From Fulvivirga sp. (GTDB taxonomy: Bacteria; Bacteroidota; Bacteroidia; Cytophagales; Cyclobacteriaceae), in NCBI GenBank assembly GCA_028280565.1, contig JANQLQ010000278.1, positions 1 to 37,994 of the forward strand: a stretch of DNA of 37,994 bases. The letters run 5' to 3'. The position numbers were made by a program, and so were the translations under genes. The notes below the pieces were generated by a model. The model was not told the DNA's origin and made no database searches. It saw only the letters and a list, made by a program, of their open reading frames with translations. Positions within the stretch are counted from its first letter, which is position 1, and each line of letters starts with the position of its first letter. Below, in pieces: positions 8,548 through 16,690 of the stretch.

Positions 8548-9753
8548 TCAAAATAAACCAAGCTGTTTCCCTGCATCCCGGGAGTTGGGTCTTTTCATCA
8601 CACTTCGGCCACCATATCTCGGCGACATCCGTTTCTCCTCTTCCATCAGTTGATCCAAGGTATGCGTAGGCACAAAATCCTTTTCGGCACGTTGGGCAAT
8701 TTTGGTTAAAGACTGGATCGCCTTTGACTTATCTGGCTGGCCGATCTTAGCTTGATCCACGGCCGTTTTAAGAACGGCTACCGTCTCATCGTATACCTTG
8801 GTAGGCACGGGAAAAGGCTTCCCGGTTTTACCGCCATGTGCAAAAGAGAAGCGTGCCGGATCGGTGAACCTTGAAGGTGTGCCATGGATCACCTCGCTCA
8901 CAAGGGTTAACGACTGCAACGTCCGGGGGCCCAGCCCTTTGAGCAACAGCAAGTCTTCGAAGGACTGGGCGGACTGTTCCTGCGCCAGCCAAAGTATGCT
9001 GCCAAGCCTTTTTAGGTCGACATCTTTTTGTCGCACCTCGCAGTAAGTGGGTAATTTCATATGTGGGATCTCTGCCAGCAGCTTTTCCGGGCTCTCTTGG
9101 GTAAGGTTTAGGATGGATTCCTGCGTTGACTTTGCCTCGGAAGACACTAAATTCAAAATAGCGCCTTGGTTTTCTCCACACACAGCGCTATGCGGGTCTT
9201 CCACAAAAGACTTTATGGTACCGGAATGCCAGTGATATCTTCTTGCCATGCCCCCTTTGGGCTCCATTCCCTGCTGTATCACGGACCAATCCCCTTCCGC
9301 ACTGAGAATAAAGCTGTGCAAGTACAAGTTAAAACCATCCTGTAAAGCCGTATTATCGACTTTTGCACTTAGCTTACTACAATGTGCCAGTTGGTGACCG
9401 TCCAAACCCGTATCATCCCCGATTTTGACAAGTTCGGCGGGAGTTTTTAAGGATTCCTTTCCCTTTCCGCCACAGATGTACAGTCCTAGCTCTTTCGCGT
9501 GGGGATTAAGAGAAGCTTTCATGGCGGCCATGATAGCAGTAGTCACACCTGACGAGTTCCAATCCATACCGATCACAGCGCCAAAACTTTGGAACCAGTA
9601 AGGGTTAGACATGCGACTCAAAAAGTCTTTCGCTCCTCTTTCTTGGAGAATAGATTCTACAATAGGAAGGCAAAGTTGTTTCATCCGGCGAAAAAGCCAT
9701 GGAGGTATGCCGCCACCGGATAGCCTAAGGTCCGCCGTGCCAGCTCTTTTCAT
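8548..9753 (-). CDS. DUF763 family protein with helix-hairpin-helix-like segment
   Basis: A 401-aa protein recognised as DUF763, a family found in archaea, hyperthermophiles and some Bacteroidota and without an established function. The hallmark start MKRAGTADLRLSGGGIPPWL fixes the ATG at 9753. Other conserved-looking blocks are SFGAVIGMDWNSSGVTT (56-72), CGGKGKES (94-101), DDTGLDGHQLAHCSKLSAKV (113-132) and GGMARRYHWHS (167-177). Residues about 264-286 (SFEDLLLLKGLGPRTLQSLT and on) resemble a helix-hairpin-helix, which usually contacts DNA backbone, so a nucleic-acid role is plausible. There is no signal peptide, so it should be cytoplasmic. It stands alone: repeats on one side and the convergently unrelated GH3 gene about 300 bp upstream on the same strand. 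Function is not assigned. Confidence 0.85.
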   Translation of the reverse strand: MKRAGTADLRLSGGGIPPWLFRRMKQLCLPIVESILQERGAKDFLSRMSNPYWFQSFGAVIGMDWNSSGVTTAIMAAMKASLNPHAKELGLYICGGKGKESLKTPAELVKIGDDTGLDGHQLAHCSKLSAKVDNTALQDGFNLYLHSFILSAEGDWSVIQQGMEPKGGMARRYHWHSGTIKSFVEDPHSAVCGENQGAILNLVSSEAKSTQESILNLTQESPEKLLAEIPHMKLPTYCEVRQKDVDLKRLGSILWLAQEQSAQSFEDLLLLKGLGPRTLQSLTLVSEVIHGTPSRFTDPARFSFAHGGKTGKPFPVPTKVYDETVAVLKTAVDQAKIGQPDKSKAIQSLTKIAQRAEKDFVPTHTLDQLMEEEKRMSPRYGGRSVMKRPNSRDAGKQLGLF

Positions 9754-10062
9754 AGCGGCAACTCCTGTTTTATGGTAATCTTAGCGGTCCTTTGCCTCAT
9801 CTTTAATTAAACAATGGAAAAACCTTCTTGGTTACAACAAGTCATTTTTCAGCACGGACTGGCTTCCTGGCAGTAGTGGGGCTCTAGTAGTTACTAGCAA
9901 TAAGTAAGAAACTTATAAATGAACCGCTAGTTTCGCAGGTTCAGAGAACCTGCATATTCTTGGGCACGGGTTTGGAAAACCCGCCCATATAAGTATAAGA
10001 TAGCCATATACGCCTTATAAATGGCTTTTAATGTAAAAGTGAGCTTAACACTAAGCAGCAGG
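9754..10062. other. Intergenic region with paired palindromes
   Basis: No gene was seen between the GH3 gene (ends 10063) and the DUF763 gene (starts 9753), both on the minus strand. The stretch contains the two perfect triplet-loop palindromes listed separately (9935-9983), and AGCCAT...ATGGCT (10002-10025), a weak hairpin without a convincing T-run. Confidence 0.6.
9935..9983. repeat. Pair of perfect palindromes with 3-nt loops
   Basis: GCAGGTTC-AGA-GAACCTGC at 9935-9953 and CGGGTTT-GGA-AAACCCG at 9967-9983. The same two palindromes occur as an inverted pair at about 29657-29706, in opposite order and orientation, so the two together form a mobile or dispersed unit rather than chance hairpins. 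Confidence 0.85.
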
Positions 10063-12261
10063 TCATTTTGACCACATCTCCTTTACCCGCTCTTCCTTTA
10101 ACTCAAAACTACCTTGAAGGCCTTCCTGTGAATTTGTCCCAATCCAAACGTCAAAAAGACCGGGTTCTACTATGTAATCCCCTTGGAGGTTGTAGAAACC
10201 AAGCTCATCCCTTTCCAGGGAGAATTCTACCTTTTTGCTTTCTCCGGGCATCAACATGAATTTATGGAAGCCTTTTAGTTCCTTCACCGGACGGGCAATA
10301 CTGGCTACCCGGTCCCGGATGTATAATTGGGCAACTTCCTCCCCGGCTCTCTCACCGGTATTGGTCACCCATATAGATACCACCAGGGTATCTTCCGTAT
10401 CGTCAATGGTAAGATCGGAATAGGCAAATGTAGTGTAGCTCAGCCCATACCCGAATGGATAAAGCGGCTGATTGCTTTCATCGATATAGTGAGACCAGAA
10501 CACCTCCTGCTCGGGTGTTGGCCTACCGGTATTGTAATGATTGTAGTAAATCGGCACCTGTCCCACGTCCCTTGGGAATGTCATCGGGAGCTTACCTCCC
10601 GGGGTATGATCCCCAAAAAGGACCTGCGCGATCGCATGACCGCTTTGGGTGCCGAGGTGCCAGGTCTCTAAGATTGCAGGAATATGCTCATCCGCCCACG
10701 TGAGGGTCAACGGACGCCCGTTCATTAGGACCAGGATAATGTTTTGGTTTACTTGGTAGACCTCTTCCAGCAGCGCTTGTTGCACTCCCGGTAAGCCGAG
10801 GCGAGTGCGGCTTCTTCCTTCACCGCTTTGAAATCCATGCTCACCCAATACCATGATCACCACCTCGGAGGCCTTAGCCAACTCAATGGCCTCTTTAAAT
10901 CCACTTTTACCAGTCGTATTTACTTCTACTTCTTCGATAAAAGAGGCTTTGCCCACGACCAGGTCAGCTCCTTTGGCGTAGCGAATTTCATGAGTATACT
11001 CTTTCAGACCTTCCAACAGGGAAACCGCGGTGTTATCATCCGAGCCTAACCTCCAACTTCCCAAAGGGCTGTTCTTATCCCCAGCAAGCGGGCCGATCAC
11101 ACCTATTTTAGGCTGGTTTTTATCCAAGGGAAGTAGGTGGTTTTTATTTTTTAGGAGTACGATAGACTTTTTAGCGATGTCTAAGGCCGCTTTTTTATGA
11201 TCCGGGTGGTAGATGAGCTTTTCTTCCCGGCCGGCATTACAATACCGGTAAGGGTCGTCAAACAAACCCAGCTCATACTTGACCCTTAATATCCTCCGTA
11301 CCGCGTCATCGATCGTATTTTCTGTCACTTTCCCTTCGCGGACCAGTTCGCACAGGTAAGTGATGTACGCCGAGGATTCCATATCCATATCCGAACCTGC
11401 GTTTACCGCTAATTGCGCGGCGTTTTTAAGATCCCTTGCAAAGCCATGCACGGTCATCTCTGCCAGAGATGCCCAATCGGAGACAATGAAACCTTGAAAA
11501 CCCCATTTATCTTTTAAAATATCACGCTGTAAAAATTCATTGCCTGTAGCAGGCACCCCATCTAAGAGGTTAAAAGCATTCATCACCGTTTTAACACCAC
11601 GGTCAATGGCCGACTTAAAGGGAGGGAATACGATGTTGTAAAGAGTAGAAGTACCTATGTCTACCGTATTATAATCCCGGCCGGCCTCGGCAAACCCATA
11701 GCCGGCAAAATGCTTGGCGCAGGCAGCTATGGTATCTTCCGCTGCCAGGTCTTTCCCCTGGAATCCCCGGACCCGGGCTGCTCCTACCAGCGCTCCGAGG
11801 TACGGATCTTCCCCTGCCCCTTCCATTACCCGGCCCCACCGGGCGTCTCTCGATATATCGACCATAGGCGCAAACGTCCAGTTAATGCCCCGCGCAGAAG
11901 CTTCAATGGCTGCCACCCGTGCCGACTTTTCTATCGCTTGCAGGTCCCAGCTGGCAGCTTCTGCCAAGGGGATCGGGGTCAGTGTTTTGTGCCCATGGAT
12001 CACATCCATACCAAAAAGCAAGGGGATCCCCAGCCGTGATCCCTCCACCGCCATTTTTTGAAACTCCCTCACATTTTCATGACCTGCCACGTTCAGGACC
12101 GAGCCCACCCATCCCTTTTGCAGGTGTTCATACTTTACCTTCGGGTTCCCAACTTTAGGAGGCGGGCCAGTGACATCCCAAAAACCGTTATACTGGTTCA
12201 TTTGGCCTACCTTTTCTTCCAAGGTCATTTTACCCAATAGTTCTTTAATCTTTTCTTCCAT
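10063..12261 (-). CDS. Glycoside hydrolase family 3 beta-glucosidase (BglX-like)
   Basis: Removes terminal beta-linked glucose or xylose-type residues from oligosaccharides. From ATG 12261 it is 732 aa; a TTG at 12276 would add five residues (MHNQD) and is less likely. Order: GH3 N-terminal TIM barrel (about 1-330) with KHFAGYG near 183-189 and the catalytic nucleophile Asp in GFIVSDWAS (D262); GH3 C-terminal alpha/beta sandwich (about 370-590, with VLGEHGFQSGEGRSRTRLGL, the expected acid/base region); fibronectin III-like domain at the end (about 640-715, RPVKELKGFHKFMLMPGES). There is no signal peptide, unlike many periplasmic BglX proteins, so a cytoplasmic location is predicted unless the start is mis-set. 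It stands alone; no transporter or regulator adjoins it. Confidence 0.93.
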   Translation of the reverse strand: MEEKIKELLGKMTLEEKVGQMNQYNGFWDVTGPPPKVGNPKVKYEHLQKGWVGSVLNVAGHENVREFQKMAVEGSRLGIPLLFGMDVIHGHKTLTPIPLAEAASWDLQAIEKSARVAAIEASARGINWTFAPMVDISRDARWGRVMEGAGEDPYLGALVGAARVRGFQGKDLAAEDTIAACAKHFAGYGFAEAGRDYNTVDIGTSTLYNIVFPPFKSAIDRGVKTVMNAFNLLDGVPATGNEFLQRDILKDKWGFQGFIVSDWASLAEMTVHGFARDLKNAAQLAVNAGSDMDMESSAYITYLCELVREGKVTENTIDDAVRRILRVKYELGLFDDPYRYCNAGREEKLIYHPDHKKAALDIAKKSIVLLKNKNHLLPLDKNQPKIGVIGPLAGDKNSPLGSWRLGSDDNTAVSLLEGLKEYTHEIRYAKGADLVVGKASFIEEVEVNTTGKSGFKEAIELAKASEVVIMVLGEHGFQSGEGRSRTRLGLPGVQQALLEEVYQVNQNIILVLMNGRPLTLTWADEHIPAILETWHLGTQSGHAIAQVLFGDHTPGGKLPMTFPRDVGQVPIYYNHYNTGRPTPEQEVFWSHYIDESNQPLYPFGYGLSYTTFAYSDLTIDDTEDTLVVSIWVTNTGERAGEEVAQLYIRDRVASIARPVKELKGFHKFMLMPGESKKVEFSLERDELGFYNLQGDYIVEPGLFDVWIGTNSQEGLQGSFELKEERVKEMWSK

Positions 12262-12864
12262 GTCCTGGTTATGCAAAATGATGCATTTCTATCACCTACC
12301 GGCGTTTATGCCATACGATGATACATTAATTCATGGTATGGTTTAGCATAATATCATTTTTTTGAGTGACATCCCGGATACGAGTGTTATCACATTCCAT
12401 TGTTTTGATAGGCTGGGATTTAACGATAAGCAAGTCCGTTGGGTACACGCATCAAAAACGAAAAAAACCTTCCTTATCGTCATTCCGGCCGGGGGTGAGG
12501 GTATGGGCTTGGGCGAGAGCCGGAATCTGCTGCGTCGTTGAACGTGAACCTTTTTTTTGAGTGTACTAGGTTTTCGTTTCACGACTTCGCAGATTCCCAC
12601 GAAGTGATCCCGTTGGGGCTTGTCACGCCTAGCCCAACGCACAGGCGGAAAGAATGACGAGGTTAGAAAATGTCAGAAGAGGTTAGAAAGTAAGAATGAC
12701 GTTCCCAGGTATGGGTTTTGGATGGATTTAAAAAAGGAGGTTGATTAAGCATCCTTTGCAGCTCGCTGGCAATGGCTTAAAAATAAAATACTCATTATCA
12801 ATTGCTTAAATATCAAAAAGTAGCCATAGTGTAACTATCCCCAATTCTTCTTAAAAGGTACAGA
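12262..12864. other. Intergenic region with GH3 upstream sequence and a long hairpin repeat
   Basis: No intact gene. Nearest the GH3 start is an AT-rich upstream region with the inverted repeat CCATAC (about 12311-12316) / GTATGG (about 12336-12341), a possible operator. From about 12433 to 12760 lies repeat R2 (separate entry). After it, 12779-12840 resembles 27449-27510 (shared CTCATTATCAA and AAAAGTAG words), so the repeat sits in a larger mosaic block. Confidence 0.6.
12433..12760. repeat. Long palindromic repeat R2, copy 1
   Basis: Matches 26949-27233 over most of its length. The core 12478-12660 is an imperfect giant hairpin: outer arms CGTCATTCC (12478) / GAATGACG (about 12652-12659), and inner arms around AATCTGC...GTCGT and ACGAC...GCAGATT. 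A smaller CGTTGGGGCT/AGCCCAACG hairpin lies within. It looks like a non-autonomous MITE- or REP-type element. Open frames across it (for example 12366-12560) are by-products of the palindrome. Confidence 0.8.
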
Positions 12865-13191
12865 CTACCCGGCCAATAAAAATTCAAACAGCATATGGCA
12901 GCCTAAAAAAACGATCACCGAACTGATCAAGCCGTACATAAATACATTGAATGACCTTCGCAGGTTGGTAAACTTTTTCTTGAGGTTTTTACCCAAGTAG
13001 AAAATGTCTTTGCCCAGGCTGTTGTAAAACTCATCGGCATTGTTCATTAGATCATTCATACCGTTCACATACTGCTCTTCTTTCATGGAATGGAACTTAC
13101 CGTAAAATAGGAGATGATGCGGGCTGGGAGGGTTAGTAATTCCTCCATGGTCTAAGTCCGGGCGGGTGGCTAAAATGGCGTATACAATCAC
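12865..13191 (-). pseudogene. C-terminal fragment of a Pycsar-effector-type (PycTM, DUF5706) membrane protein
   Basis: The 108-aa frame reads as the second half of the PycTM family: AILATRPDLDH, then HHLLFYGKFHSMKEEQYVNG, then DIFYLGKNLKKKFTNLRRS and a final membrane helix (VFMYGLISSVIVFLGCHMLF). Members in Bacteroidota usually carry an N-terminal HD phosphohydrolase domain or at least a first membrane helix. Both are missing. The open frame continues without a start to about 13240 but loses family character near 13195. No cyclase (PycC) or other Pycsar gene is nearby. In the intact system, effectors of this kind respond to cyclic pyrimidine nucleotides and disrupt the membrane; this copy is most likely dead. 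The annotated start GTG 13191 is arbitrary. Confidence 0.7.
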
Positions 13192-13199
13192 GGACAGAA

Positions 13200-13408
13200 A
13201 AACCCTGGTAGGTGCAAGGTACTGTTCTGTGGATAACAGGATCGCAGCACAGCTGAAATTTATAAATAAGACAGGACAGGAAGAGACCTGCTACGTATTT
13301 AGGAACCAGGAGAAATTCAGTTTCGATGAAGATATAGAAAAGCAAGGGGTCGTAGTTACGTTGTGGAATACACAAAAGCTGGTATTTGCGCTGGCGAGAG
13401 ACAAATGA
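13200..13408 (+). pseudogene. C-terminal fragment of an unrecognised gene
   Basis: The frame ending at 13408 reads like ordinary protein from about residue DNRIAAQLKFINKTG on: QEETCYVFRNQEKFSFDEDI, EKQGVVVTLWNTQKLVFALA, RDK. I do not recognise the family. The available ATG at 13166 lies inside, and antisense to, the conserved part of the Pycsar-effector fragment, so it cannot be the original start. The 5' end is therefore probably lost, and the left border (about 13200) is approximate. It is divergent from the neighbouring fragment, as if a deletion had joined two divergent genes through their 5' halves. Confidence 0.4.
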
Positions 13409-13591
13409 GCAAGTGACTTATTCAATGGTCCCATTCACCACCGGGGATGGCTAGATGATCTAGATGGTTTCAAAGCAAATCCAACAACCCAGGCTTATCC
13501 ATCGTCGTTTCACGCTTAAAAGTTAACTTTGATAAGCTTGAACTTGGAGCTCCCGGGGGAATATTAAAATCCTTTCTATCCTCATAAGAAA

Positions 13592-13810
13592 ATGATCATA
13601 GAGACTATCCCACCCACAAAACCACTACAAGATTACATCAAATGCTACTGGACACTCCAGTACCATCGGGCACCGCATACGGAAAGGTTGTTCTCGGCAG
13701 GTAATAGAAGGGATCCCAGCAGATTGGTTACAACAAGAATTTTGTCTTGTAAAGGTAAAATACTGATAAAAATCAGTAATACCGGTCGCTATAATATTGG
13801 GACATTGTAA
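13592..13810 (+). pseudogene. N-terminal stub of an AraC-family regulator
   Basis: MIIETIPPTKPLQDYIKCYW and the following TLQYHRAPHTERLFSAGN look like the N-terminal sensor domain (DUF6597-like) of Bacteroidota AraC regulators. That domain normally continues as ERIFPDG... into a C-terminal AraC DNA-binding domain of about 270 aa in total. Here family similarity stops near residue 40 and the frame ends at 72 aa. No AraC helix-turn-helix follows in any frame before the next gene at 13860. It is most likely a truncated remnant. Confidence 0.55.
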
Positions 13811-13827
13811 ACCTATTGATAAGTTTG
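13797..13827 (+). promoter_or_regulatory. Bacteroidota-type promoter for the lipoprotein gene
   Basis: A perfect -7 box TAAGTTTG (13820-13827; consensus TAnnTTTG) with a TTG at 13797-13799 spaced 20 nt upstream. It would give a transcript start about 25 nt before the ATG at 13860. Confidence 0.5.
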
Positions 13828-13838
13828 TTTAAACGAAC
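13823..13838. promoter_or_regulatory. Palindrome overlapping the promoter (candidate operator)
   Basis: GTTTGTTTAAACGAAC is a 16-bp palindrome with one mismatched pair. It begins inside the -7 box and covers the expected transcription start, a typical repressor-site position. The binding protein is unknown. Confidence 0.4.
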
Positions 13839-13859
13839 TGATTAACCCGATAAACCACA

Positions 13860-14654
13860 ATGAAACACACTAAAATACTGGGAAGATTGTCGCTAGCAGT
13901 TACCCTATCCGCTATCATTTCCTCTTGTTCTTATCACTTAGGCACCACTGGCGCGGGAAGCGCAATGATCACAAATGACAAATTTGCCACGATAGATTTC
14001 GCATACGGCACAGCCAAAACGGTCAATGCCTTTGGCATAGGAGGGAATAAAAAAGAGGCCTTAGTATTGGAAGCTAAGCGAAATTTATACCTGAACTATG
14101 ACTTAAAACCCGGGCAGGCCCTTGGGAATATTACCGTTGACTTCAAAAGAACTTTTTTCCTGTTCTTTTTAATAACCAAAGTTACCTACTCTGCCGAGGT
14201 CATCGACTTCTCGGCTAATGCCCAGGACCTCGAATTATCCAGGGCTAATTTACAAAGGTTTACCAACCAGCCTGCGCAAAGTGAATTTGACTTTGGCGAA
14301 TCTATCATCTATGTTCAAAAAGGAGACACCATCACGGGCCGGATACTGGGCAGTCACAAGGGGAGGGTGATCATACAGTTTTTCGACGCAAACAACAACT
14401 TTAAAACGAAACGGGTATGGCCAACACAAATTCGATATACCGCCCAAAAAACCCAGCCTCTAAATAGCTCTGCGCCGGACAAACTATACACTCCTCAAAA
14501 TCGCACAGGGAAACTTATAAAATTTCGATATCGAGGAGAAACCTACAGCGGTGAACTGATGGAGGTCACAGGCAACACCTATTTGATCCGGATGGAAAGT
14601 GGAGATGGTAAATTGATCGGCTTATATGTTGATCAGAAAGACGTGATAGAGTAG
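13860..14654 (+). CDS. Lipoprotein with DUF6567-like domain
   Basis: A 264-aa lipoprotein with signal MKHTKILGRLSLAVTLSAII followed by lipobox SSC (C23). Residues about 35-130 resemble the DUF6567 family of Bacteroidota lipoproteins: FAYGTAKTVNAFGIGGNKKE, ALVLEAKRNLYLN, ALGNITVDFK, and KVTYSAEVIDF. The C-terminal half has two short beta-rich segments of a Tudor/SH3-like kind (GDTITGRILGSHKGRVIIQF at about 155-174 and GKLIKFRYRGETYSGELMEV near 217-236), which are not typical of the short family members. Function is unknown. It stands alone behind a good promoter, beside a graveyard of truncated genes, and appears intact. Confidence 0.75.
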   Translation: MKHTKILGRLSLAVTLSAIISSCSYHLGTTGAGSAMITNDKFATIDFAYGTAKTVNAFGIGGNKKEALVLEAKRNLYLNYDLKPGQALGNITVDFKRTFFLFFLITKVTYSAEVIDFSANAQDLELSRANLQRFTNQPAQSEFDFGESIIYVQKGDTITGRILGSHKGRVIIQFFDANNNFKTKRVWPTQIRYTAQKTQPLNSSAPDKLYTPQNRTGKLIKFRYRGETYSGELMEVTGNTYLIRMESGDGKLIGLYVDQKDVIE

Positions 14655-14810
14655 TTTGCCTAAGTGAATAGTTTAAAAATAAGGGCATTTTAACCGCCTG
14701 GTTCCTTGGCCATCAAGGCTCAAAACATGGCAAGATATTTTTCATGCACTCTTGGCATATTTTAAAGAGCGCGGGCAAGTTAGTATAACAAGTTAAAAAG
14801 TAAGTTTTAT

Positions 14811-15140
14811 AGGATCATGGGCACAAACGAAAATGCCCGGATTACAAATCCTATTGCTCGATAAGTACGCCTTACGCTGCGCTAAATGCGTACTAGTTGG
14901 GATGCGCACTAGTTGAGAGCATTGAAAATTCAAGTAGAGTATGGAGAGGAGACCTCCAGGAACAGCGCGGCCCATTCTAGGCCTGTAGGTGAGCGGCCTT
15001 TAGGGACTGGATAGCGCGTTTGCGCGGAAAATGGGCTTGGTTCCTGGCGCCCTTTTCTTTTGCTTCGTTTGCTTTGGGCGCGCAAAAGAAAATGAAAACT
15101 GGACTTATGACCTCAAAACCCCGCGTATACTTCTCATTGA
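14811..15140. repeat. Dispersed repeat R1, copy B
   Basis: The most complete copy. The 5' block (14811-14910) has CCCGGATTACAAATCCTA and CTCGATAAGTACGC, followed by CTTACGCTGCGCTAAATGCG. The 3' block (14928-15140) matches 183-407 and 37790-37994. The terminal hairpin is imperfect here (TTTGCTTTG against CAAAAGAAAA, about 15068-15092). Confidence 0.8.
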
Positions 15141-15343
15141 AAAAGCCTTTTTAATTTTCTTCATTTAGGAAGTCAGACCAAAAATGCAGGTCTTTAAACG
15201 CCATTTACTTTTTAAAGGGATAACAAGAATAAAAAACACCGCATATCATCATCACGATTAAGCACGTTTTTGCAAAAATGCCCGGCCTCGCGGTGACGGT
15301 CATTTTTTAATCGAGTCCAGTAATCACACTTGGTGAACCTTTG

Positions 15344-15450
15344 AGCTTCGGTACCTTTGACAGCAAAGCTTTCCAGGCACTAAAGCTCAAAGCATCACAA
15401 AAGGGGCTTCTTTACGATTTAATCCAGCCCTATTTTCTTATCGTACCCAG
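15344..15450. repeat. Repeat R5, copy 1
   Basis: About 105 bp matching 27312-27420. The strongest shared part is CTTCTTTACGATTTAATC followed by AGCCCTATTTT, preceded by CACTAAAGCTCAAAG. Confidence 0.8.
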
Positions 15451-15460
15451 TTTTTTAAGA

Positions 15461-16681
15461 TTATTTCACCAACTCAAACGTATCTACTACCTCGTGTTCC
15501 TTGGTGGTTATGGCCTGGCCCACCAGTTTTTTACCGTTGATATGGAATTTTGCATAGGCCCAATCATGAACAGATTTCGCCACTAGCCCAGGATAGCGAC
15601 AATTGTCCGGATCAGGCGTAAAAGGCCCAGGGTCGGTGCCTATGCCTCTTAACTTCCCTCCACTGCCAATAGTTATGCTCGTAAACCCTGCTTTATCAAG
15701 CCCTCCAGGAACCAATTGACCCCCTCCATCCATCGGATTCAGACGCTCATAAGTATGTGCGTGACCGTTTAACACCAGGTCTACACGATACTTTTCGAAT
15801 AGCGGGTAAAGACTTACAACGGCTTCATAATCCTCTTTGTACGTACAAGATTTTCCATTATGATGCAAGAATACGATGAGCCAATCCGTGCCGCCTTCTC
15901 GGGCATTTTCTAATTCACGGATCAACCATTCCCTTTGTGTGTCATATTCGTGCATCTCGCCATTTTTGGAATCCAATGCAATAAAACAGGCATTTCCATA
16001 TGTAAAGCTATAGTAGTGTTCATTGTTCGGTAGCTTCCATTCTTGCATGTAGTTTTGCTGTGGTTCGTGCCAGTCGTGATTTCCCAAAACGGTAAAAACA
16101 GGGACATAAGGAAAAACTTCGGTAAAATAAGGGAAAAGATTTTTATCATAATCTTCACTCTGACCGTCCGGGTAAATGATATCCCCCAGGAAAAGACCAA
16201 AATGAAATTGATCTTTTTGGAGGGCTAAGGCCTTACCCAATACATCAGGGGTACCGTCATCTGCCACGGGCTCCCCTACGTCGCCAACGGCAAAAAAGGT
16301 AAACGCCGTATCCGCCCGACTCAATGGAGCACGAAAGCGATACATCTTGCTGGGTGCTGGCTCAATGCCATCCGTTAGCACCTGGTATTCATAAACTTGT
16401 GCATGATCTAAGCCGGTAAGGGTCACTTCATTGGCTATCAAACCGGTATTTGCCACACGTACCACGCCTTTTGCGGTTAACCAACGGGAGGCACCAACTG
16501 TGCGGTAACGAACTTCACACCCGTTCCCAACATCTGTCCGCCAAAGTACTGAAACACTGTCTGCTATGGCAGATTGTAAATAGGGCTGCCTTACCATTTT
16601 AGGAGTATACCCCTCACCACACGATGCCATAGTCATTGCCCATAGACAGTATAAAATTGTAAACCTATAAGTAAATAACAT
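15461..16681 (-). CDS. Purple acid phosphatase-type metallophosphoesterase, lipoprotein
   Basis: Hydrolyses phosphate monoesters outside the cytoplasm. At 406 aa it has a lipoprotein signal ending AMTMASC (C21); a fibronectin-like purple-acid-phosphatase N-terminal domain (about 28-118, with VSVLWRTD); and a metallophosphatase domain (about 125-400). All metal-binding motifs are visible: GDVGE (D134), GDIIYPDG (D167, Y170), GNHD (N201, H202), a His in FLHHNGKS (273-274) and GHAHTYER (H307, H309). The tyrosine in GDIIY is the charge-transfer ligand typical of purple acid phosphatases. It is the last gene of the sigma-fecR-susC-susD set on the minus strand, 46 bp after susD with a hairpin in between. 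It probably releases phosphate from substrates captured by that SusCD pair (inference). Confidence 0.93.
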   Translation of the reverse strand: MLFTYRFTILYCLWAMTMASCGEGYTPKMVRQPYLQSAIADSVSVLWRTDVGNGCEVRYRTVGASRWLTAKGVVRVANTGLIANEVTLTGLDHAQVYEYQVLTDGIEPAPSKMYRFRAPLSRADTAFTFFAVGDVGEPVADDGTPDVLGKALALQKDQFHFGLFLGDIIYPDGQSEDYDKNLFPYFTEVFPYVPVFTVLGNHDWHEPQQNYMQEWKLPNNEHYYSFTYGNACFIALDSKNGEMHEYDTQREWLIRELENAREGGTDWLIVFLHHNGKSCTYKEDYEAVVSLYPLFEKYRVDLVLNGHAHTYERLNPMDGGGQLVPGGLDKAGFTSITIGSGGKLRGIGTDPGPFTPDPDNCRYPGLVAKSVHDWAYAKFHINGKKLVGQAITTKEHEVVDTFELVK

Positions 16682-16690
16682 AAAAATAGA

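Larger units (their letters stand above)
14655..15460. other. Gene-free stretch made mostly of repeats
   Basis: No credible gene. It holds repeat R1 copy B (14811-15140), an exact 27-nt match (15294-15320) to 37562-37588, and a copy (15344-15450) of repeat R5 also seen at 27312-27420. A frame at 15341-15586 spans R5 and runs antisense into the phosphatase gene and is not considered real. Confidence 0.7.

Noticed and set aside
12343-12642. Open frames on both strands across repeat R2 copy 1
   Set aside because: They arise from the giant palindrome and are disrupted in copy 2.
12865-13191. Intact Pycsar anti-phage system
   Set aside because: Only the C-terminal half of an effector-like protein is present; no cyclase gene lies nearby.
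15341-15586. 81-aa plus-strand frame running into the phosphatase gene
   Set aside because: It starts in repeat R5 and its 3' half is antisense to the conserved C terminus of the phosphatase.
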